A stretch of DNA of 64,000 bases from JAEUWI01 sp942492815 (GTDB lineage: Bacteria; Hydrogenedentota; Hydrogenedentia; Hydrogenedentales; JAEUWI01), in NCBI GenBank assembly GCA_942492815.1, contig OW818658.1, positions 3,472,001-3,536,000 on the forward strand, written 5' to 3'. This document shows, in pieces, positions 34,720 through 41,708 of this stretch. A program made the position numbers and the translations under genes. Under the pieces are notes generated by a model. The model was not told the DNA's origin. It ran no database searches and saw only the letters and a program-made list of their open reading frames with translations. Position 1 is the stretch's first letter. Every line of letters begins with the position of its first letter.

Positions 34720-36156
34720 CTACTGCTTTCTGATCGCCACAGCAATATCCTCAAGAAACTCCGGTGACTTCACGTGTTTTTTGCCACCAGAGTGCGTGAT
34801 CGACTCGCCGACCGTTTTCTCGCCGGTCTTCGTGTTCAACCATTCGACCGAATAGGTGCCTTCCGACAACTCCATATCGAATTCCGCCGAAATTGGCTTC
34901 CCCGCCTCCAAGGCCTCCTTCTTCATGCGCAGGTACACGGCATAGGCCACGCCGGACTCGGCGAGGGCCTGGGCCCGCACGGGCTTCGACACTTTGCTCA
35001 CCAGCGAGAGGGACGGCTGCATTTTCACAAAGTCGAAACGCTCGACGAACTGCTTCAGCGCGCCAATCTGCTTGCGGATGGCCGGGCCGCCGCCGCCAGG
35101 GGACTCGAAGGCCATGAAGTCGCCCTCGGGATGCTTCGCGGTGAAGGAATAGTCCAAGTGGTTGAATACCGCGCCGCCCGCCAGGATAAAATCCCACGCC
35201 TCGCTGCGGTAGGGGAAATCTTCCTTGCCATCGAAGCCCGTCTCGTTGTCGCCGATGACGCGATTGTGACCATAGTTCATGGTCACGGCTTCCGGGTGGG
35301 CGTAGTGAAACTGGAGCACCTTCACCTCCGGGTGAGGGTTCTCCACCTGCGCTTTCTGATTGGCGATGTTCAGGGAGATCAAGTGGCGAACGCCAAGCTT
35401 CCTTTCCTCCTCCACAATCGTGTCCACGATCCGGTGCTGAAATTCCAGATTAACCGTATCGTCAACGTAGGGTTCGTTACACACTTCGTAGATCAGGTTG
35501 TCGAAGTCTTTCAGCTCCTGCACAATCTTCCGGGTCATGGCCACCTGAACATCCGTCAGGTCGTCGTGCATGAGCTTGTGGACTTCCTGTCGCGGACAAT
35601 CCCCCACGCCGTTGATGTTGTTCGCCGCGTTCATCGGCGAGGCCGCCCAGAGGGGGTCTTCGTAGAGCGTGCAGAAGAGGGTAAGCTCAACAACCACGCC
35701 GGCTTCCGATGCCTTCGTCATGTAGTCTTTCAGGCGCTCGAAGTAGGCCGGATCCCACTTGGTCAGGTCGAACTTCGGGCCGCGATCATTGGTGCCGGGT
35801 TCCGCGCTCCGGGCCCAGGGCGTGATGTAGCGCGGGGGCTCGGGCGCGAGGGTGTTGTCCGTAATGCCAAAGTTATGGGGCAGCTCCACATAGCTGCCGG
35901 AAAAGGTCCGGGTGAGGTTCAGCCCGTCCTTTTGAAGGGATTTGAAATAGCGGGCATAGTCGAAGTCGAGGTTCATCAGCGCGCCGTAGTGCTCGCCGGA
36001 GGTGATCAGCACCGTGGGCTTTCCGCGCCACTGGAAATAGTGGGGGTTGTCCGGATGCAGCGCAATCGGCGCCGACGATGCCGCGAAAACGGGTATGGAA
36101 GCCACAATGGCCGCCAGGGACAATACCAGTGTAAGCAAATGATTCATGTGACGCAT
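34720..36156 (-). CDS. Secreted cellulase-like glycoside hydrolase (clan GH-A)
   Basis: The 478-residue protein has a signal peptide (about 1-25). A TIM barrel follows in which DNLIYEVCNEPY contains the Asn-Glu-Pro of clan GH-A acid/base catalysts and VIGDNETGFDG a likely nucleophile Glu. The N-terminus (HPDNPHYFQWRGKPTVLITS) is typical of DUF4038-like endoglucanases. The C-terminal 90 residues form a beta domain (SEGTYSVEWLNTKTGEK). The start ATG at 36156 has an AAGGA site. Substrate is unknown; glycan breakdown outside the cytoplasm is expected. Confidence 0.8.
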   Translation of the reverse strand: MRHMNHLLTLVLSLAAIVASIPVFAASSAPIALHPDNPHYFQWRGKPTVLITSGEHYGALMNLDFDYARYFKSLQKDGLNLTRTFSGSYVELPHNFGITDNTLAPEPPRYITPWARSAEPGTNDRGPKFDLTKWDPAYFERLKDYMTKASEAGVVVELTLFCTLYEDPLWAASPMNAANNINGVGDCPRQEVHKLMHDDLTDVQVAMTRKIVQELKDFDNLIYEVCNEPYVDDTVNLEFQHRIVDTIVEEERKLGVRHLISLNIANQKAQVENPHPEVKVLQFHYAHPEAVTMNYGHNRVIGDNETGFDGKEDFPYRSEAWDFILAGGAVFNHLDYSFTAKHPEGDFMAFESPGGGGPAIRKQIGALKQFVERFDFVKMQPSLSLVSKVSKPVRAQALAESGVAYAVYLRMKKEALEAGKPISAEFDMELSEGTYSVEWLNTKTGEKTVGESITHSGGKKHVKSPEFLEDIAVAIRKQ

Positions 36157-36419
36157 CAACGCTATCCTTAGTCGTGAACTCGGTCGATTCTTGATTTCCG
36201 CCATTGAAGCACCGACAAGACTGATGGTGCAAGTATGGCGTCCACTTTTTCGGATTTGATCTTCATTTCGACCGCGATAGAACTTGGAGCAGGCTTTGGC
36301 CGCATCCAAAAGAACTGAACCGAAAATTCACGCAAATTCACGCAAACTTTCTTCAGGCCACGAACAGTCGGCCTTGCTTGGTGTGTACAGGGCTTTGCAA
36401 ATACAAATTGAACATGTTT

Positions 36420-36494
36420 CTTTCCGTGAAGTTCCGTGCCCTTCCGTGGTCAATCCATTTTTGACCACGGAATTTCACGGAAAATCACGGAAAG
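36420..36494. repeat. Long CACGGA-type hairpin repeat
   Basis: Arms of 34 bp (36420-36453 and 36461-36494) pair at 29 positions around a 7-nt loop. Both arms are built from repeats of TTCCGTG / CACGGAA. The rest of 36157-36685 shows no gene. Related sequence lies at 45706-45755 and 49093-49178. Confidence 0.8.
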
Positions 36495-36685
36495 ATTGCC
36501 CCACAAGTCCCGCTTTGCGAATCCATGCGCAGCATATTGCTCTATGCGATGGATTAAAGACCTTGATAGAAGAACAAGATCTTGACGGATACTAGTGCAA
36601 AGAGCGCAAAGGAAAATGATCCTTTGCGCTCTGAACGTTCTATAGCGGCCAATACAATTCGCCGGTGTCGGGAGTTGATTCTCCG

Positions 36686-38005
36686 CTACCGCAGTTCCAG
36701 CGCGCTCGCGTCGATCGCATAGGCTACGGGTACGAGGCCCTGCTCCACGACGAGGTAATAGCGGCCGGGTTTTTCGAAGACCTTTGTCCGCATGCCGAGG
36801 AAATCGGGACCCGCGATGCGCGTGAAGGGCTTCCCGGTTTCCGCATCGTGGACGGTTACGGCAAAGCCTTCTTCCGAGCCCGGCCCGACCAGACGGCACT
36901 CAAGCTGCCAGAGTCCGGGGCCCGCGGTGAACTCGGGGAGTTGGGTCGCGGCCAATCCCTGCCACGCGTCGAGGGTCAGGGCCCGCAGGCGGGGCACATA
37001 GTTGGTCTCGGTGGCCTCGGCCAGGGCCGCTGCACGCATCTGCTGGTCGCCGAAGCGTCGCTGCTCGTCGATGCTCTTGGCTACGGCGGCATTCGCCGCG
37101 CGCTCCTGTCGGGACATGGCCCGCTCGACGGAATTCAATTGATTTCCGTAGGTCGAGGCCTGCCGGGCATAGGTCTTCTCCGCTGCGCCGATTTTGCTTT
37201 TGGTCCTGGAGCGCTCGGTCATGGCCGCGTCGTAGAGCGACGAATCTTCCGTATACCACCAGAACGGGATGGACCGCAGCCGCTCACACTCGTCATAGTA
37301 GAGTGAATAGGTCTGATAGTAGCCCTTCGAATTCTCATAGGCAGTGAGATAGAAATCGGAGCTGTCCTCCGCACGGGCCTGCTCTACCGCCGAGGCCCGC
37401 GCCTGGGCCGCCGAAGCCAGTTGCTGCTGCACGACCGATTTTGTACCGTCGAGCTGATTGAGCTTCACCAGGGCATTCTCCCGATCCGCCGCGCGCCGCG
37501 CCGTGCGCTGGGCCAGAGTTTCAAAGAGGCCCGCCTGAATATCCTCACGAAGTTCGTCGGGGAGCGTCTTCCAGTGGGCAAGCTGAGCCTCGAATTCCGC
37601 GAGCCCCTTCATCTGCCGCCGGTGCTTGAGAAGATCGCCGCTCAATACCGCCGTCCCAGACATCTTCGCCACCTTCGCAGGGGCGGCTTTGTCCGCAAAC
37701 GTCGATTTTGGGGCCGCCTTGCTGGCGGGAGTCACTGCCCGAGCCACGCCGAGGTTGGCGTTGTAGCGCGCCAGCAGCGCCTCCCGATGGGCCGCGTCGT
37801 CACTGATTGCCACCTCCGACACCGTCGTCATCCGCTTGCTCACCCGCTCCATCCGGCCCGCCTCGGGGTGGTAGACATAGTAGAAGTCCTTCCCCTCCCG
37901 AATATAGACGTCCCGGTAAAATTGGTCCCCCACGCGGATGGAATCCGCCTGCACGACCGCCGGTGCAAGTAGCGCAGCCAGAATAAGATAGAACCGTTTG
38001 CCCAT
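36686..38005 (-). CDS. Secreted coiled-coil protein of unknown function
   Basis: The 439-residue protein has a Sec signal peptide (MGKRFYLILAALLAPAVVQA). A short domain (24-60, VGDQFYRDVYIREGKDFYYV) follows, then a long helical, Ala/Gln/Arg-rich region likely to form coiled coil (about 125-330). A final beta-rich domain of 85 residues (TAGPGLWQLECRLVG, KPGRYYLVVEQGLVPVAYA) closes the protein. I recognise no family. The ATG at 38005 is preferred over one 6 bp upstream because the AAAGGA spacing is better. Confidence 0.7.
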   Translation of the reverse strand: MGKRFYLILAALLAPAVVQADSIRVGDQFYRDVYIREGKDFYYVYHPEAGRMERVSKRMTTVSEVAISDDAAHREALLARYNANLGVARAVTPASKAAPKSTFADKAAPAKVAKMSGTAVLSGDLLKHRRQMKGLAEFEAQLAHWKTLPDELREDIQAGLFETLAQRTARRAADRENALVKLNQLDGTKSVVQQQLASAAQARASAVEQARAEDSSDFYLTAYENSKGYYQTYSLYYDECERLRSIPFWWYTEDSSLYDAAMTERSRTKSKIGAAEKTYARQASTYGNQLNSVERAMSRQERAANAAVAKSIDEQRRFGDQQMRAAALAEATETNYVPRLRALTLDAWQGLAATQLPEFTAGPGLWQLECRLVGPGSEEGFAVTVHDAETGKPFTRIAGPDFLGMRTKVFEKPGRYYLVVEQGLVPVAYAIDASALELR

Positions 38006-38113
38006 GACCATGTCCTTTCCAATACGTTCAGACTACGACACGCACACCCTTCTTGTCATGCCTATTGGACGAAATTTGGCGGGGCGTATTCAAATTGTCC
38101 TCGGGGACGGCCC

Positions 38114-38408
38114 CGCGCCGTGGCCCGAGGGCGGCTCGTGACCTTGGGGAACGCCAGCAAGGGGCGGCCGGTGATTGAAGTTCGCACGCTGCTCGTGCGC
38201 AAGTGGATAGTGGCCGATTCTCACCTGATGACCTTACACCTGAGACACTCAGGCCGAAGCCAACGCGATGCGCGACCTGCACACCTGGCTCTTGGACGGC
38301 AAATTGGCTGTGGTAGTGGGGCAGAAATTCAAACATGCGGAGGCGGCCCGGACCCAGAAGTTTATCTCGGATCGCAAGCGCTCGGGGAAGGTGATACTGG
38401 TGCCGTAG
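38114..38408 (+). pseudogene. C-terminal remnant of a zinc-type NADPH:quinone oxidoreductase, frameshifted
   Basis: Two fragments in different frames match the end of the MDR/quinone oxidoreductase family. The frame of 38120 reads GRLVTLGNASKGRPVIEVRT followed by LLVRKWIVADSHLMTL. The frame of 38244-38408 continues with LHTWLLDGKLAVVVG, FKHAEAARTQKFISDRKRSG and KVILVP before a stop. The junction near 38236-38244 is a frameshift. Roughly the N-terminal 230 residues are absent. It is a decayed gene in the gap before the HepT/MntA genes. Confidence 0.65.
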
Positions 38409-38447
38409 GTAGAGGTTACATCGAGGTGAAGCGCACGTGGGGTCCGT

Positions 38448-38798
38448 TTACGAGAGGTCTTCCGCTTCCAACAGCCCTTCAAGCATGCGGACGAGCTTGG
38501 GTAGTGCCTGCGTGGCTGTGGCCCAAACGATATCATGATCGATGTCAAAGTAGGCGTGAACGAGCCGATTACGGGCACCGATGATTGGCTGCCACGGAAT
38601 CTCTGGGTGGGTTGCGCGAAACTCGGGATCGAGCCTGCTGGCCGCCTCTCCGATGATCTCCAGTGCGCGAACCACTGCGAATCGAAGTTGGGCGTCTGTG
38701 AGAAGATCGGCTCGCGATCGAGATCGCACGAAACCCATGCCCTCGCGAGCAGCCTCCAGCATGTGCAGGATTCGGTTGCGATCAGAATCAAGCAGCAT
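38448..38798 (-). CDS. hepT: HepT-like (DUF86) toxin
   Basis: The 116-residue helical protein contains the HEPN ribonuclease motif Rx4H as RNRLVH, followed by the AYFDID segment whose Tyr is the target of AMPylation in HepT/MntA systems. The N-terminus (DRNRILHMLEAAREGMGFV) fits DUF86. It overlaps the upstream MntA gene by 11 bp. In studied pairs the toxin cleaves RNA unless its Tyr is AMPylated by MntA. Confidence 0.9.
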   Translation of the reverse strand: MLLDSDRNRILHMLEAAREGMGFVRSRSRADLLTDAQLRFAVVRALEIIGEAASRLDPEFRATHPEIPWQPIIGARNRLVHAYFDIDHDIVWATATQALPKLVRMLEGLLEAEDLS

Positions 38799-39087
38799 AC
38801 TGAATCAACGCGCTGCGCACCACCTCGTCTCTGAAGAGTCGACTGAGGTCCCGCGCGGTTCGCATATCGGCTTTTCGCCCGAAAATCTCGCTGAGTTCAG
38901 CCTCCATTGCCGCCACATCGAACAGGGTCGGTACGTGGTCCGGGTGATATTCAAAGAGCACGTCGATATCGCTGTCGGGACCAAATCGGTCGGTCAGGAC
39001 AGAACCGAAGAACGCCAATTTGGTCAAATGATGCCGCCGACAAAAGGCCTCAATGGCACCGTCTCGTATCGCTACGGGCAATTTCAT
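38788..39087 (-). CDS. mntA: MntA-like minimal nucleotidyltransferase antitoxin
   Basis: The 99-residue protein has the GSx10DxD catalytic motif (GSVLTDRFGPDSDIDVL) of minimal nucleotidyltransferases. It should inactivate HepT by AMPylating it. The ATG at 39087 has a GGGA site; the frame is open further upstream but without a family match. Translation is coupled to hepT through an 11-bp overlap. Confidence 0.9.
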   Translation of the reverse strand: MKLPVAIRDGAIEAFCRRHHLTKLAFFGSVLTDRFGPDSDIDVLFEYHPDHVPTLFDVAAMEAELSEIFGRKADMRTARDLSRLFRDEVVRSALIQYAA

Positions 39088-39319
39088 TTGATTCCCTTTC
39101 TCTCTGGTTCGAGCATAGGAAAAGTATAGCAGAACTGGTATTGGATGCACAGGAGGTCTTTGATTGGGTTCGAGTCACGAATCTAGCATCCAATTCCAAC
39201 ATTCCGGGTCTGTCCCGGTGGATGCTGACCTGCGCCATGAATATTCCTCTCCCATTGCGGTATTCTCTCCACTGATGGGCGATCCAACCAAGTGTATCGG
39301 CAGGAGCAGGCAAGGCACG

Positions 39320-40669
39320 ATGAGACCGAGCATTCGTAAACCAATCATCCGCGACGAATCGGGCTCCCCAGTCTTTGGTATCGCGCCTGTCAGCATCTTG
39401 GAAAAAGCCTTGCGTTCCTGGACGCCTGAGGAGCTGGCCGAGTATAAAGAGTTCGTCCTCATCAACGACGAGCTTTCGGTCCGGCGCATCGAATTGGAGG
39501 TGGCCGCAGCGGGCGGACATGCCGTGGAACCGAAAGGCATCGACAGCCAGACGTATTGGATGCCCGAGTCCGGCCTGGTGGGAGTCTTCGATCTCAGGAA
39601 AGAGTACGACAAAGCGCTCGCAGCTTCGCGGGAGCCCGGCTACCATCCTATCCGCCGTTTCTTCGCAAGGGTCGAGTACCGGAGCAACCTGCGGATTGGC
39701 TTGAACCACGACGCGTGCCGGATGCTGGCATCCGCACGGCTCGTCTTGCTGCGGCGCGAAACAGGACTGCCGCTCGATCAACTCAGGAAACGGTCCGACG
39801 CTATTTTGAACGAGACCACCGTACTGTTCTACAAGCGAATGTTCTTCTCCACGGCACTACCTGCAAGCTTGCTGCTGTTACTAAGGGATTTGAAGCGCCA
39901 CATCATCGGAGGCAAATCGTCCGCTCAACCGGACAAGTCAGGCCACATGGAACCCGAGACGATATCCAACCTGACCGGACTTGAAGAAAGCATTGATGCC
40001 GCGCCTCGCGACGTTCTGCAGCATGGGGAACGCCCGGAGACACCGCGCGAACATGTCGAAACTCAAATTGTGGATGAAACGGAAGGAAAACACTGCGGAG
40101 TCGATGCTGCAAAACTACTGAAGAGAATGCTTCATCTTTGGAAGCCGAAGGAGCGATCCGGCCTCACCAAGATCATCCTCGTGGGCAACGATCTCGCCGC
40201 AAAACAACAAGAAAACAGGCTACTGCAGCAGGGCGCACGCCCACTCTACGCAATGCGCCCGGAGGGACGCACCTACGCGCTCAAACGTGATGGCGCGGTC
40301 CAGATCATCAACCTTGCACGGATAAATGCCGCTGCATTGCTGAATAAACCCCGCACGCTGTTCAGCTTTGTTCGCAAGCCGCTCCTCTGGTTCTACTACC
40401 GGACTCGTCTGCAAACGACCTTCGCGGCCGCCCTCCCCTATGGTCTCGCCTACGTCCAGCTCGCTCAAATCGAGCGAGATACGAAATTGTCCAGAAAAGC
40501 TGCGGCCGATCTGTCCTCAAGACTCTTCTGGGACCTCAAGTTCGTGATGCTGAAACGAGTCCGCTATTGGACAATGGTACCCGGATGGCTGATGGTGTTT
40601 GCACTGTTTTGGCTCCGAAAACGCCTGAGGCGCCCCCAGGCGGAGGGCGTGAAAAAGTCTGAGACTTGA
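39320..40669 (+). CDS. Unknown protein with an internal tandem duplication
   Basis: The 449-residue protein consists of two related halves (about 24-190 and 270-430). Each has W-x-P-x-E near its start (SWTPEELAEYKEF / LWKPKERSGLTKI), then a beta-rich stretch, then a helical stretch with YR-x2-L (VEYRSNLRIGL / FYYRTRLQTTF). An R-x-T-x-L helix and a hydrophobic helix end each half (MFFSTALPASLLLLLRDL / YWTMVPGWLMVFALFWL). The C-terminus is strongly basic, suggesting membrane association on the inner face. I recognise no family. The start at 39320 follows an AAGG; earlier in-frame starts at 39275 and 39164 are possible. Confidence 0.6.
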   Translation: MRPSIRKPIIRDESGSPVFGIAPVSILEKALRSWTPEELAEYKEFVLINDELSVRRIELEVAAAGGHAVEPKGIDSQTYWMPESGLVGVFDLRKEYDKALAASREPGYHPIRRFFARVEYRSNLRIGLNHDACRMLASARLVLLRRETGLPLDQLRKRSDAILNETTVLFYKRMFFSTALPASLLLLLRDLKRHIIGGKSSAQPDKSGHMEPETISNLTGLEESIDAAPRDVLQHGERPETPREHVETQIVDETEGKHCGVDAAKLLKRMLHLWKPKERSGLTKIILVGNDLAAKQQENRLLQQGARPLYAMRPEGRTYALKRDGAVQIINLARINAAALLNKPRTLFSFVRKPLLWFYYRTRLQTTFAAALPYGLAYVQLAQIERDTKLSRKAAADLSSRLFWDLKFVMLKRVRYWTMVPGWLMVFALFWLRKRLRRPQAEGVKKSET

Positions 40670-40760
40670 TCCCTGACTATTCTGGCATCTTTCCACCCGA
40701 ATGGTGGCCTATCCCGTCAGGTGGGTTTTCACACGCACGCTCATGCGCCGGAACTCCTCC

Positions 40761-41261
40761 CTAACTCTCTCCCAGCAACCCCTCCAAATCCAGCGCACGG
40801 GTATACATCGCCAGTCCCCCGTCAGGCGTTATGGGCCATTGCTCTTTCGGGCGATCCCAGTAAAGCTCCACGCCGTTCTGGTCGGGGTCGCGCAGGTAGA
40901 GGGCTTCGCTGACGCCGTGGTCCGCTGCGCCGTCGAGGGCGATTCCCGCGTGCTGGAGTCGGCGAAGGGCATCGGCGAGGGCCGCCCGGGTGGGGTAGAG
41001 AATGGCGACGTGGTAGAGGCCCGTGCTGCCGGGCGGGGGCGGGGTGCCGCCGCGGCTTTCCCAGGTGTTGAGGCCGATGTGGTGGTGGTAGCCGCCGGCG
41101 GAGATGAAGGCCGCGTCGCGCCCGTAGCGCTGGGTAAGCTCGAAGCCTAGGACCCCGCAGTAGAAGGCGAGGGCGCGCTCGAGGTCGGCGACTTTGAGGT
41201 GGACGTGGCCGATGCTTACGTCGGGATGGATGGGCGCCCCTGCCATGGGTTCAAGGCTCAT
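40761..41261 (-). CDS. VOC-family protein, catechol 2,3-dioxygenase-like
   Basis: The 166-residue protein has two beta-alpha-beta-beta-beta units of the vicinal oxygen chelate fold. The first runs IGHVHLKVADLERALAFYCG, with a metal-ligand His; the second contains LYHVAILYP (His) and RDPDQNGVELYWDRP (Glu). The metal triad His-His-Glu matches CatE/glyoxalase-like enzymes. Substrate cannot be told. The gene stands alone between a duplicated unknown protein gene and a repeat region. Confidence 0.88.
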   Translation of the reverse strand: MSLEPMAGAPIHPDVSIGHVHLKVADLERALAFYCGVLGFELTQRYGRDAAFISAGGYHHHIGLNTWESRGGTPPPPGSTGLYHVAILYPTRAALADALRRLQHAGIALDGAADHGVSEALYLRDPDQNGVELYWDRPKEQWPITPDGGLAMYTRALDLEGLLGES

Positions 41262-41305
41262 TGGAAGAAGGTCCTACTGTCTTGCTGCGAACACAGAAAA
41301 AAGAC

Positions 41306-41391
41306 TGTCATTCCCGCGCATGCGGGAATCCAGTGCTTTCGCGCAGTTCACGTTGTGCGGTCTCTGGATTCCCACATTCGTGGGAATGACA
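41306..41391. repeat. Inverted repeat with ATTCCC(N)GGGAAT arms
   Basis: Two 28-nt arms (41306-41333 and 41364-41391) pair at 25 positions. Each arm is itself a small hairpin (CCCGCGCATGCGGG and CCCACATTCGTGGG), with compensating differences. A partial third half lies near 41601-41620. This resembles the dispersed CTGGATTCCC...GGGAATGAC repeats of many bacteria. The rest of 41262-41708 holds no supported gene. Confidence 0.8.
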
Positions 41392-41708
41392 GAGAATCGG
41401 CAATCTACTTCCGAGGTCGGGTTTAGGGTTATATCGTCAGACGTTACATTTTAGCCGTCTGAATTGTTTCAGCGTTGCAACGTGATCCTGACCCTGCAAA
41501 GTGATCATGCACGGCTGGGAGCGCACTTTTGTTGCAGTATAGAGCCATGGCGAGAAGTCGACGACTCGACGCCATTCGGCTAAAGTATTACCGTCAGACT
41601 CATTTGTGGGAATGACAGAAGCGTCAACGTCCATTGTCTGGCCACCATTCGGCGTTGAACCGATTGGCCCGCAATGGGGAAATGACGACTCGGCGGCCAA
41701 CAATACTA

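Noticed and set aside
34774..36171. A 465-codon plus-strand frame
   Set aside because: It is antisense to the cellulase-like gene, which has a signal peptide and catalytic motifs.
41437..41703. An 88-codon minus-strand frame in the repeat region
   Set aside because: No ribosome site, no family resemblance, and it overlaps a partial ATTCCC repeat unit; better explained as noncoding.
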